Source: Halanaerobiaceae bacterium ANBcell28 (GTDB lineage: Bacteria > Bacillota > Halanaerobiia > Halanaerobiales > DTU029). Taken from it: a stretch of DNA of 64,000 bases. Both the position numbers and the translations under genes were made by a program. Positions 10,739 through 18,479 of the stretch are shown here, piece by piece (position 1 is the stretch's first letter; each line of letters opens with the position of its first letter). Location: the NCBI GenBank assembly GCA_037623315.1, contig JBBJJH010000011.1, forward strand, positions 1 through 64,000. Reading direction: 5' to 3'. Below the pieces are notes generated by a model. It saw only the letters and a program-made list of their open reading frames with translations, had not been told where the DNA came from and ran no database searches.

Positions 10739-10785
10739 ATGCAATAAATAATAGACTTACAAAAAATAAGGGGGACTTTTTAAAA

Positions 10786-11580
10786 ATGACAAAGAAATTA
10801 ATGTTTGTAATGATGTTAGTAGCTACAATGCTTTTTGTACTAGTTGGATGTGATACTGCTGAGGAGCAGGAATTTACTTTATTAATTAATCAGACAGATG
10901 AAAGCGAAGTTAATTATGTAGTGAGTCCTAAACCTGATGTTGAGCATACAGTGACGGGAACCGTTACTATAGAAGTTAGCCTTGCAGAAGGCTATGATGT
11001 TAATTGGGAAGGTGCTGAAGTAGCAGGTCCTGATGAAGATGGTAATTATATAATAGATATGGATAGTAACAAGGAAATTACTGCTGTTTTTGTTGAGGCA
11101 AGTGACGATGATGAAGAAGATTCACCTCTTTATAACAGTAATTTTGATGAAGACAAAGGATTATGGGAATCTCGTGGACATATGATTTTAGAACGTAGTT
11201 ATGAAGTCGCTAAAGATGGTGAGTATAGCTTGAAGGTTACAAGGGATGAAGAAGCAGATGAACCATGGTATGGTGGTACAAGAATAGATTTAGATAACAT
11301 AGATGGTTTAGAGATAGGTCAAGAGTACTCTATTAGTTTATATATTTATCATGAATCAGATGAAACTCTAGAATATAAAATTCAAATTGCAGAGAATAAT
11401 AATGGTGATGGTACAGTATTATTTGATAAACAAGAAGTGGATTCTGGTGTATGGACTGAATTGGGTGGTACATTTATAATGAATGAAGACCTTGATTCAG
11501 CTTGGGTTGAAGAAGAAAGTGGTATAGGAGCACCTTTCTTTATTGATAAAGTTATTATTGATTTAGCTGAAGAAGATTAA
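10786..11580 (+). CDS. Lipoprotein with a CBM4/9-type carbohydrate-binding domain
   Basis: The ATG at 10786 has AGGGGGAC upstream. The open frame continues to a GTG at 10714, but that lies inside the leader hairpin. The signal peptide ends LVGC, and the mature protein begins CDT. An InlB-like module (about 30-105, ending AVFVEA) precedes a C-terminal jelly roll of about 150 residues. That domain has the CBM_4_9 look: N-terminal NSNFDEDKGLWES, then GEYSLKVTR, and a final FFIDKVIIDL. CBM4/9/22 modules commonly bind xylan or beta-glucan. It is probably co-transcribed with the preceding lipoprotein gene; the 110-base gap shows no promoter. Confidence 0.75.
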   Translation: MTKKLMFVMMLVATMLFVLVGCDTAEEQEFTLLINQTDESEVNYVVSPKPDVEHTVTGTVTIEVSLAEGYDVNWEGAEVAGPDEDGNYIIDMDSNKEITAVFVEASDDDEEDSPLYNSNFDEDKGLWESRGHMILERSYEVAKDGEYSLKVTRDEEADEPWYGGTRIDLDNIDGLEIGQEYSISLYIYHESDETLEYKIQIAENNNGDGTVLFDKQEVDSGVWTELGGTFIMNEDLDSAWVEEESGIGAPFFIDKVIIDLAEED

Positions 11581-11645
11581 TTTTAAAGATTGTTTTTAGC
11601 ATAAAATATAGAAGAATTAAAGTTTCAAATTTAATAATAATTAGC

Positions 11646-11690
11646 AAAGAACGACTTGGATTTTTTGAAAATTTAAGTCGTTCTTTATAT
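11646..11690 (+). terminator. Terminator after the second lipoprotein gene
   Basis: A perfect 12-bp stem (11646-11657 with 11675-11686; AAAGAACGACTT/AAGTCGTTCTTT) is followed by ATATTTTAT. Confidence 0.75.
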
Positions 11691-11886
11691 TTTATAAAGA
11701 TATTTAAATTAATCTTTTTATTCTAACTATGTTCAATTTGAATTTTAAAATATTATAGAATGTTTTCTTAACTTTTAAAACTTTTTATAAAATTCTATAA
11801 GTTTAAAATTTTTAATATAACTTTCCATTTGTAAAAAAAAGAAATATAGAGTAAAAGAGTATGATTTTGTCATATAATACAGTATA
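11691..11886. other. AT-rich gap with no gene seen
   Basis: I see no coding frame or RNA gene between the terminator and the palindrome at 11887. The DNA is very AT-rich with short homopolymer runs. Confidence 0.5.
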
Positions 11887-11917
11887 ATCTTATGACAGTT
11901 CTTAACTGTCATAAGAT
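11887..11917. promoter_or_regulatory. Perfect 14-bp palindrome upstream of a lipoprotein promoter
   Basis: The arms 11887-11900 and 11904-11917 (ATCTTATGACAGTT and its complement) are separated by CTT. The element ends 17 bases before the -35 box at 11935. There is no T-tract, so an operator is more likely than a terminator. It is absent from the sister promoter at 9578. Confidence 0.55.
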
Positions 11918-11934
11918 ATAAATGTAGTTAGATA

Positions 11935-11963
11935 TTGACCAAGCTATAAAAAAATGGTATAAT
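11935..11963 (+). promoter_or_regulatory. Sigma-A promoter of the third lipoprotein gene
   Basis: TTGACC (11935-11940), a 17-base spacer, and TATAAT (11958-11963). It matches the promoter at 9578-9606 in both hexamers and spacing. Confidence 0.8.
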
Positions 11964-12146
11964 AATTCTGTAAACACAAGAATATATTAACTGCAAATGA
12001 ATAAACTACATATTTCGACAAAAAGTCTGATTATTATGACAATAATTTTTTTAAACAGGAAAATCTCAGGAGAAAGGGGTGAATTACATAAGTATTTTTC
12101 CTGTTTTATAATATCAAAATATTAAAAAATCAAGGGGGAAGTAATA
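11964..12146 (+). promoter_or_regulatory. Long conserved 5' leader of the third lipoprotein gene
   Basis: Three features stand out. TTTCGACAAA (12013-12022) is a perfect inverse Spo0A-box consensus. TATGACAATA (12035-12044) parallels the block at 9677. A 10-bp hairpin (12054-12063 with 12096-12105) has GGGGTGAATTACATAAGT in its loop. A GTG at 12079 opens a 10-codon frame inside the loop. Confidence 0.55.
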
Positions 12147-12743
12147 ATGAAAAAATTAATGTTTGTTATGATGTTATTTGCTGCTATGCTTTTAGTTTTT
12201 GTAGGGTGTGATAATGTAGCTCCAGATGATAATGGTAACGGAAATGGAAACGGTGAAGAAGTGCCTGAATATGAAGTTATTGTTGATTTTGCAGATGAAG
12301 AAAATCCAATGTTCTTTAATGGAGACTGGTCATCTGGAATAAATGAAGATGGTTTTGACTTAAATATAGTAGCTGGCGAAGATTATGATGGTGGTTTTGC
12401 TCTAAAAATAGATTATCAATTTGACGATGTTAGTGAAAATACACAATTAGTATTTGAATATAAATTTGATCCAGTAGAAGTATCAACTGGAGACATAGTA
12501 CAGTTCAACTTTTATCTAGAAGAAGAAATAGACACACATTTACAACCTTATTGGCATACTGATGTACATGAAGATAATTATGATTGGATACATGAAGTTC
12601 CTGTTGGTGATGTTGTATCTAATATAGAAGTTGAAGAAGATGATGAAATGATACAAATTGGATTCAGGATTCATAATCATACAGAAGGAGCAACAGAAGG
12701 TTCAATTATTTTTGATTCAGTGTATTTTATACCAGCTGAATAA
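12147..12743 (+). CDS. Small lipoprotein with a jelly-roll domain
   Basis: This 198-residue protein has a lipoprotein signal peptide nearly identical to that of the preceding lipoprotein (MKKLMFVMM start, FVGC lipobox). The mature N terminus is CDN, followed by an Asn/Gly linker. The remaining 160 residues look like a single beta-sandwich rich in acidic and aromatic residues, ending SIIFDSVYFIPAE, as in many carbohydrate-binding modules. There is no InlB-like module here. AAGGGGGAAG lies 6 bases before the ATG. Polysaccharide binding is inferred from context and fold-like pattern; no family was recognised with certainty. Confidence 0.65.
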   Translation: MKKLMFVMMLFAAMLLVFVGCDNVAPDDNGNGNGNGEEVPEYEVIVDFADEENPMFFNGDWSSGINEDGFDLNIVAGEDYDGGFALKIDYQFDDVSENTQLVFEYKFDPVEVSTGDIVQFNFYLEEEIDTHLQPYWHTDVHEDNYDWIHEVPVGDVVSNIEVEEDDEMIQIGFRIHNHTEGATEGSIIFDSVYFIPAE

Positions 12744-12772
12744 AACAATAATTGTATAATTTTTAAAATTAC

Positions 12773-12805
12773 AAGATGACTTTCCAAACGGGAGGTCATC
12801 TTTTA
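12773..12805 (+). terminator. Terminator after the third lipoprotein gene
   Basis: An 8-bp stem (AAGATGAC 12773-12780, GTCATCTT 12795-12802), extended by TCC/GGA inside, is followed by TTTATAT. Confidence 0.7.
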
Positions 12806-12860
12806 TATATATTATATCACTAGCTTTGCATAAACTTTTTTAATATTTGTCAAGTTCTTG
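12806..12860. other. Short gap before the - strand coding remnant
   Basis: The stretch from 12744 to the SUMF1-type gene holds the terminator, this AT-rich gap and the - strand remnant at 12861-12992. Nothing else was recognised. Confidence 0.4.
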
Positions 12861-12992
12861 TTATTGATAAAGATTATTAACTGCTAAATTTTCTAACATG
12901 TCTTTTCTCTGGCTATAAGTAAAATTAAAGATTTCCTGATGTTTTAGTTTCCGTCTTCCTTTAGAGGTTTTAGTAGGTGGTCGCTTAAGCCG
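12861..12992 (-). pseudogene. C-terminal coding remnant on the - strand, possibly transposase
   Basis: Reading the - strand from about 12992 to the TAA at 12861-12863 gives a basic tail containing RLKRPPTKTSKGRRKL, EIFNFTYSQRKDMLENLA and a final NNLYQ. No start or N-terminal part remains. The remnant stops where the signal peptide of the next gene begins, so it appears to be debris of an insertion that replaced that gene's start. I did not identify the family; transposase is a guess from its basic C-terminal character. Confidence 0.4.
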
Positions 12993-14063
12993 ATAACTTG
13001 TTTAATACTATTACTTATTTCCGTTATAATTATATCTTCTTGTGACTCTGGTGATAGTTTTTTAGAACAAAGAAAATATAATGCTGAAGTTATAATAAAT
13101 GGTATTGAGGAAATAAATCATGTTGAAGTATTTAGCATTAAATACGAAGATCAAGTACTAAATTTTAATAAAGAAGACTTCGTAAACGGGATTGTAAGAG
13201 GGGATATATTCGATTTGCAAAATGAGGTAGATTTAAAACTAATTATTAATAATCACAATAATAATTATACTTACAAAGTTGAAAGTAAAGATATTTATAC
13301 AGTCGATTCTAAAAATAACAAAGTTGTTTTCAAAGTTATTTATACTGAAAATATTTCTGAAATGATCTTTGTTCCGGCTGGAACTACTTCTGAAGAAAAT
13401 GCTAACTTAAGATTAGATTATGATATATATATAGGTAAATATCCTGTAACATTTCAAGAATATATTGAATTTACTAATGTAACAGAAAAAAATATCCCAG
13501 ATGATAATGGTTGGGGAAAAGATACTAGACCAGTAATAAATGTGTCCTGGTATGATGCTTTAGAATATTGTAACTGGCTGAGTATAAAGGACGGTTTAGA
13601 ACCGGCATATGATTTGAGTAGTAGTAATAGATTAGATTGGGATTTAAGAGATGATCCTGAAAATATTGAGGGATATAGGTTGCCTTCAGCTGAAGAATGG
13701 GAGTTTGCAGCTCGTGGTGGAACTAATGGTGAGGCAACGACATTTTCAGGCAGTGATAATCTAGAAGAAGTTGGCTGGTCTTATAGAAATTCAGGAGATG
13801 AGTGGATGGATCGCCCTGGTGAAATAAGCGGAAATAATAATAGAACACATCCAGTTGGATTGAAGTTACCTAATGAATTAGGTATTTATGATATGTCTGG
13901 AAATGTTCATGAATGGACTAGTACTAAAGTAGCTGAAACAGCAGTTAGAACAAAAGGAGGTAGTTGGAATATATCTGTTACTGTCTCTAATGGTTACAAT
14001 CAAGGAATATCTGCTGCCTCTACTTCTATTGGATTTCGGGTAATAAAAACAGCGACTCAATAA
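12993..14063 (+). CDS. SUMF1/FGE-sulfatase-domain lipoprotein lacking its start codon
   Basis: The coding frame is open from 12948, but no ATG, GTG or TTG occurs before the TTG at 13215. The in-frame stretch from about 12993 encodes a lipoprotein signal (ITCLILLL, then ISSC with Asp next) and about 55 more conserved-looking residues. The domain lies roughly at 13370-14050: GKYPVTFQEYIEF, PVINVSWYDALEYCNWLS, GYRLPSAEEWEFAARGG, LGIYDMSGNVHEWT, KGGSWN, GFRVI. The cysteines used by true formylglycine-generating enzymes are absent from the C-terminal core, so it is probably a non-catalytic SUMF1-like domain. It may be a pseudogene, or be translated from 13215 without its signal. Confidence 0.6.
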   Translation: MTCLILLLISVIIISSCDSGDSFLEQRKYNAEVIINGIEEINHVEVFSIKYEDQVLNFNKEDFVNGIVRGDIFDLQNEVDLKLIINNHNNNYTYKVESKDIYTVDSKNNKVVFKVIYTENISEMIFVPAGTTSEENANLRLDYDIYIGKYPVTFQEYIEFTNVTEKNIPDDNGWGKDTRPVINVSWYDALEYCNWLSIKDGLEPAYDLSSSNRLDWDLRDDPENIEGYRLPSAEEWEFAARGGTNGEATTFSGSDNLEEVGWSYRNSGDEWMDRPGEISGNNNRTHPVGLKLPNELGIYDMSGNVHEWTSTKVAETAVRTKGGSWNISVTVSNGYNQGISAASTSIGFRVIKTATQ

Positions 14064-14099
14064 TTGTCATTAATAAATATAAAAAAAGGAGAGAAAAAT

Positions 14100-15386
14100 A
14101 TGTTTAAAAAAATAGTAGTTATTCTTATTATCATTTCATCAATGTTACTTATAATAGCCTGTGAATCAGACAGCCTACCTGATCAATATAATTTAAACAT
14201 TCAAAGTGAAGGTAAAGGACATGTAGATCTTAACCCAGAATTGAATAAATATCCCAAAGGTACCACTATAAAATTAACAGCTAAGCCAGTAGATAATTGG
14301 GAGTTTACTCACTGGAGTGGAGATATTAATACATATGAGAATCCTTATAAGCTAGAAATAAATAAAGAAACTAATATCAAAGCTATTTTTTCACCAAATT
14401 CTAATTTTTTACCAGGAAAAGGTGATTCTAATGAACCATATGAAATATATCATGCAGAACATTTGAGTCTTATAGGACAAGAAGACTATCCTCTTAATTC
14501 TCATTATAAACTAATAAATGATATAGATATGGAAGGTATTGAATTTACGCCGATAGAAACTTTCCAGGGTGTATTTGATGGAAAAGGATTTGCAATTAAT
14601 AATTTGTATATTAATATGCCAGATGATGATAATATCGGATTATTTAGTATCAATGAAGGTAGTATAAAAAATCTACAATTAAACAATGCAGAGATTAACG
14701 GAAATCGCAATGTAGGAACTATAGCGGGAATTAATGAAGGTGTAATAAGTAATATTACTGTTAAAGCTGATGTTTCTGGCGAATCAAGAGTAGGAGGACT
14801 GGTTGGTAGTAATGTTGAGAGTAGTATTATATCTAATTCATCAGCTAATATTAATATTTATGCAACGGGTCTTTATACTCCTGAAGTTCATACTCCACAT
14901 AGTACTGCAGCAGGCCTAGTAGCTACTAATCTTGGAATTATTGAAAAATCATTTGCTAAAGGCAAAGTTACTGCTACTGATTTACTATATGTGGGGGGAT
15001 TAGTTGGTTGTAATTACCGGTATCATCCCGATCACATAGTGTATATATTCGATTCTTATGCAAGTGTTAATGTTTCTGGGAATAATTACGTAGGTGGTTT
15101 AGTTGGAAGTCATTTAGGAATAGAAATTAAAAATTCTTATGCTACAGGTAAAGTTCAAGGAAGTGGGGATATTGGAGGATTGATTGCTAGAAGTGGTTCA
15201 AATTCCATAGTAAATAATTCATACTGGGATACTGAAACTACAAGACAAGAATCTTCTGCTGCTGGTGAAGGAAAAGAAAGGTCTGAAATGCAATCGAAAT
15301 CTACTTATGAAGATTGGGATTTTGATAATATTTGGGCTATAGATGAAGGGGAGGATTACCCATATTTGCAATGGGAAGAGAAATAG
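14100..15386 (+). CDS. Lipoprotein with InlB B-repeat and GLUG repeats
   Basis: The ATG at 14100 has AAAGGAGAG upstream. The signal peptide ends IIAC, and the mature N terminus is CES. Residues about 30-95 form an InlB B-repeat (GKGHVDLNPE, NWEFTHWSGD, IKAIFSP). The rest is a right-handed repeat region with GLUG motifs (VGGLVGSN, AGLVATNLG, VGGLVGCNY, YVGGLVGSHLG, IGGLIARSG), and the segments between them end in SYATGKV-like strands. GLUG repeats are common in surface adhesins. The gene lies 36 bases after the SUMF1-type gene. By context it is a surface protein of the polysaccharide island; its ligand is unknown. Confidence 0.75.
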   Translation: MFKKIVVILIIISSMLLIIACESDSLPDQYNLNIQSEGKGHVDLNPELNKYPKGTTIKLTAKPVDNWEFTHWSGDINTYENPYKLEINKETNIKAIFSPNSNFLPGKGDSNEPYEIYHAEHLSLIGQEDYPLNSHYKLINDIDMEGIEFTPIETFQGVFDGKGFAINNLYINMPDDDNIGLFSINEGSIKNLQLNNAEINGNRNVGTIAGINEGVISNITVKADVSGESRVGGLVGSNVESSIISNSSANINIYATGLYTPEVHTPHSTAAGLVATNLGIIEKSFAKGKVTATDLLYVGGLVGCNYRYHPDHIVYIFDSYASVNVSGNNYVGGLVGSHLGIEIKNSYATGKVQGSGDIGGLIARSGSNSIVNNSYWDTETTRQESSAAGEGKERSEMQSKSTYEDWDFDNIWAIDEGEDYPYLQWEEK

Positions 15387-15428
15387 AGATCAATTAAAAA
15401 TAGAATAAAAACAATGTAAGTAATATAA

Positions 15429-15463
15429 ACTGTTGACAAATAAAATTTGTCAACAGTTTTTTT
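15429..15463 (+). terminator. Strong terminator closing the lipoprotein island
   Basis: A perfect 12-bp stem (15429-15440 with 15446-15457; ACTGTTGACAAA arm) is followed by a run of T to 15463. Confidence 0.88.
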
Positions 15464-15655
15464 CTTTTTAAAAAGAAGGAATAATAGAATTTATGTAGAA
15501 TATAATAATTATGACCAGGTACTAATACCTGCTTATATAACTAGATAATATTAGCAGATTCTATAAGCTAGTAATAATATAGAAAATATTTGAATATATA
15601 ACTTATAAGTATAGTCAATTAATGAGATTATAAATTATATGAGGAGGCGTTGCAG

Positions 15656-15877
15656 TTGGCAAAACTCAAGAAGCTTGACATAAATAAAAAAAGATGTAAA
15701 GGCTGTATGTTATGTGTACGGGCTTGTCCTCAAAAAATATTAAAAATGTCCAAAGATTTCAATCAAAAAGGATATCATCCTGTAGAATTAGTCGATCATG
15801 ATAAATGCACTAGTTGTGGACTATGTGCTATGGTATGCCCTGATGTAGTAATTAAGGTTTTTAGGAAGGATGATTAA
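15656..15877 (+). CDS. korD: 2-oxoacid:ferredoxin oxidoreductase, ferredoxin (delta) subunit
   Basis: The 73-residue protein has two CxxCxxCxxxCP motifs (CKGCMLCVRACP and CTSCGLCAMVCP) for two [4Fe-4S] clusters. The start is the TTG at 15656, 8 bases after GAGGAGG; the TTG at 15650 is only 2 bases away. It passes electrons from the catalytic subunits to ferredoxin. It is the first gene of a four-gene operon, with the next gene starting 2 bases after its stop. Family 2-oxoglutarate versus branched-chain or other 2-oxoacid specificity cannot be settled by eye. Confidence 0.85.
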   Translation: MAKLKKLDINKKRCKGCMLCVRACPQKILKMSKDFNQKGYHPVELVDHDKCTSCGLCAMVCPDVVIKVFRKDD

Positions 15878-15879
15878 AC

Positions 15880-16935
15880 ATGGAAAAAGTATTGATGAAA
15901 GGAAATGAAGCAATTGCAGAAGCTGCTGTTAGAGCAGGTTGCAGACATTTCTTCGGTTATCCTATTACTCCCCAAAATGAATTACCTGAATATATGTCTC
16001 ACAGAATGCCTGAAGTAGGGGGAGTATTTTTGCAAGCAGAAAGTGAAGTGGCAGCTATTAATATGGTTTATGGTGCAGCAGGAGCAGGTGCTAGAGTAAT
16101 GACTTCATCTTCAAGTCCAGGTATTAGCTTGAAGCTAGAAGGTATATCATATATTGCTGGTGCTGAACTTCCCTGTGTAATTATCAATGTAATGAGAGCT
16201 GGCCCTGGCTTAGGTGGTATTCAACCATCTCAGGCAGATTATTTTCAGGCTGTTAAAGGTGGAGGCCATGGGGATTATCGAATGACAGTTTTAGCTCCCT
16301 CAACTGTTCAGGAAGCAGTTGATCTTACAATGGAGGCTTTTGAAATAGCAGATTATTATAGGAATCCTGTCATGATTTTAGCTGATGGCTATATAGGCCA
16401 AATGATGGAACCAGTAGTGTTCAATAAGACAGTAAATCCAGAAGACTTGGCTGCTAAAAGCTGGGCCACTGATGGAGCTAAAGGCAGAGATGTCAATATA
16501 ATTAATTCCCTATTTCTTGATCCAGAAGAATTAGAGGAACACAATCATGATTTGGATAGAAAATATCAAGAAATGAAAAAAAGAGAAAATAGATATGAAT
16601 TATACAAAATGGAAGATGCTGAAATGGCAATTGTAGCCTATGGAACTACAGCACGTATTTCCACTAAAGCTGTAGATCTCGCTAGAGAAAAAGGTATAAA
16701 GCTAGGATTAATTAGACCAATCAGCTTATATCCGTTTCCAGAAAAGATAATTCAAGAAAGTACAAAAGATATAGAAAAATATCTAGTAGTAGAAATGAGT
16801 ATGGGACAAATGGTGGAAGATGTGAAATTAGCAGTTAATGGTCAAAGACCAGTACATTTTCATGGAAGAACAGGTGGAATGGTACCTACGCCTGAAGAAA
16901 TATTTTCAGTAATCGAAGACTTGTGGGAGGAGTAA
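15880..16935 (+). CDS. korA: 2-oxoacid:ferredoxin oxidoreductase, alpha subunit
   Basis: This 351-residue protein combines the POR N-terminal (pyrimidine-binding) domain and a transketolase C-terminal-like domain. Visible motifs are GNEAIAEAAVRAGCRHFFGYPITPQ at the N terminus (shown in part: PITPQNE), MTSSSSPGISLK, and C-terminal EMSMGQMVEDV and GRTGGMVPTP. The enzyme oxidatively decarboxylates a 2-oxoacid to an acyl-CoA, reducing ferredoxin. Its length is typical of KorA/VorB. AAGGATG precedes the ATG. Confidence 0.9.
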   Translation: MEKVLMKGNEAIAEAAVRAGCRHFFGYPITPQNELPEYMSHRMPEVGGVFLQAESEVAAINMVYGAAGAGARVMTSSSSPGISLKLEGISYIAGAELPCVIINVMRAGPGLGGIQPSQADYFQAVKGGGHGDYRMTVLAPSTVQEAVDLTMEAFEIADYYRNPVMILADGYIGQMMEPVVFNKTVNPEDLAAKSWATDGAKGRDVNIINSLFLDPEELEEHNHDLDRKYQEMKKRENRYELYKMEDAEMAIVAYGTTARISTKAVDLAREKGIKLGLIRPISLYPFPEKIIQESTKDIEKYLVVEMSMGQMVEDVKLAVNGQRPVHFHGRTGGMVPTPEEIFSVIEDLWEE

Positions 16936-16940
16936 GTAAG

Positions 16941-17678
16941 ATGAAAATTGTAGCTGATTATCCGGAAAGTTTAACAGAAAAAGAATTTCATTATTGCCCT
17001 GGCTGTACTCATGGTTTAATCCATCGTTTAATTGCAGAAGTTATGGATGAATTGGAAATTAGAGAAGATACAATAGGGATTGCACCTGTAGGCTGTTCAG
17101 TGCTGGCTTATGAATATTTTAATTGCGATATGCAAGAAGCTTCTCATGGAAGAGCCCCAGCCGTTGCTACTGGTGTGAAAAGAGTTCATCCTGACAAAGT
17201 AGTATTTACCTATCAAGGTGATGGTGACCTTGCATCTATTGGAACAGCTGAGATAGTTCATGCAGCCAATAGAGGAGAAAATTTCACAACAATCTTTGTT
17301 AATAATGCTATCTATGGAATGACTGGTGGACAGATGGCACCAACAACTCTTAAGGAACAAAAGACTAGTACTTCTCAATCTGGAAGAAATCTTCAGGAAA
17401 GTGGTAATCCAATAAAAATGTCTGAGATGCTAAGTGTACTAGATGGTCCGGCTTATATAGCTAGAGTATCTGTACACGATCCAAAACATATAATCAAGGC
17501 AAAAAAAGCAATTAAAAAGGCTTTTCAAATGCAAATTGAAAAGAAAGGCTTTACTATGGTAGAAGTGCTATCAACTTGCCCTACTAACTGGGGTGTATCA
17601 CCTGTAAAAGCCTTAGATTGGTTAGCTGAAAATATGTTGGATGTTTATCCTTTGGCAGTTTATAAGGAGGTAGAATAA
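16941..17678 (+). CDS. korB: 2-oxoacid:ferredoxin oxidoreductase, beta (TPP-binding) subunit
   Basis: The ATG at 16941 follows GGGAGGAG with good spacing. The frame could extend to 16923 inside the alpha-subunit gene, but that start lacks support. Thiamine diphosphate-binding features are visible: CPGCTHGLIHRL near the N terminus, the GDGDLASIGTAE motif, and NNAIYGMTGGQMAPTT. The protein of about 245 residues matches the usual beta-subunit length. It pairs with the preceding alpha subunit to form the catalytic core. Confidence 0.9.
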   Translation: MKIVADYPESLTEKEFHYCPGCTHGLIHRLIAEVMDELEIREDTIGIAPVGCSVLAYEYFNCDMQEASHGRAPAVATGVKRVHPDKVVFTYQGDGDLASIGTAEIVHAANRGENFTTIFVNNAIYGMTGGQMAPTTLKEQKTSTSQSGRNLQESGNPIKMSEMLSVLDGPAYIARVSVHDPKHIIKAKKAIKKAFQMQIEKKGFTMVEVLSTCPTNWGVSPVKALDWLAENMLDVYPLAVYKEVE

Positions 17679-18230
17679 ATGTATCAAGAGATTGTTATAG
17701 CAGGTTTTGGTGGTCAAGGATTAATGTTACTAGGCAGATTATTAGCTTTTGCAGCCATGAAAAAAGAACTTCATGTAACCTGGTTGCCATCATATGGACC
17801 AGAAATGCGTGGTGGCACAGCTCATTGTACAGTAATTATCTCTACAGAGAAAATACCATCACCAATATCCACAAAGCCAGATACATTGATTGTAATGAAT
17901 CAACCTTCTTTAGATAAATTCGAACCTACACTTAAAAAAGATGCTAGTATTTATGTAAACACATCTTTAATTGAAAATATAACAGATATATCGAATAAGA
18001 ATTTAATAAAAATCCCTGCAAATAAGATGGCTATAGAACTGGGTAGTAGTAAAGTGGCCAATATGTTAATGTTAGGAGCTTATATAGCTGATAATGATTT
18101 TCTTGATATGGAAACTGTAAAAGAGGCCTTAGCCAGCGTTTTATCAGATAAAAAGCGCCATCTTATTCCTATCAACGAAAAAGCCCTGGATAAAGGGAGA
18201 AAGATAAATATGAAACTTGCTTATGCCTAG
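17679..18230 (+). CDS. korC: 2-oxoacid:ferredoxin oxidoreductase, gamma subunit
   Basis: This 183-residue protein begins with the family motif AGFGGQGLMLLGRLLA and contains SYGPEMRGGTAHC, both characteristic of the gamma subunit, which is thought to contribute to CoA handling. The ATG directly abuts the beta-subunit stop codon, with AAGGAGG in the end of that gene. It is the last gene of the operon; a strong hairpin follows. Confidence 0.9.
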   Translation: MYQEIVIAGFGGQGLMLLGRLLAFAAMKKELHVTWLPSYGPEMRGGTAHCTVIISTEKIPSPISTKPDTLIVMNQPSLDKFEPTLKKDASIYVNTSLIENITDISNKNLIKIPANKMAIELGSSKVANMLMLGAYIADNDFLDMETVKEALASVLSDKKRHLIPINEKALDKGRKINMKLAYA

Positions 18231-18270
18231 TTTCTTATGTTTGGATTTAAAATAAAAAGTTATAAAGTAT

Positions 18271-18319
18271 ATATTAGAAAAGAGGAAAACCTTTTTAAGG
18301 TTTTCCTCTTTTCTAATAT
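18271..18319 (+). terminator. Terminator of the oxidoreductase operon
   Basis: A perfect 23-bp stem pairs 18271-18293 with 18297-18319 around a TTT loop. The T-rich 3' arm serves as part of the U-tract. Confidence 0.85.
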
Positions 18320-18479
18320 TAGGAAAAAAATAATTTATGAGTAATAATCAAGCAGGAGAATAATAATATCTCTTGAATAGTAATATATAATAATCTAAAA
18401 AATATAAATACAGAAAAAGATTAATATGTTTTTTAATCTATAGAAATATTCAAAATATAGATATTTTGGGGGTTATTAA

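Noticed and set aside
12079-12111. Ten-codon GTG leader peptide inside the conserved leader hairpin
   Set aside because: The start is absent in the leader at 9607, and in the copy at 10714 the frame runs straight into the lipoprotein gene, so the peptide itself is not conserved.
13215-14063. Catalytic formylglycine-generating enzyme
   Set aside because: The C-terminal cysteines needed for copper binding and catalysis are not seen around KGGSWN, so only the SUMF1-type fold is claimed.
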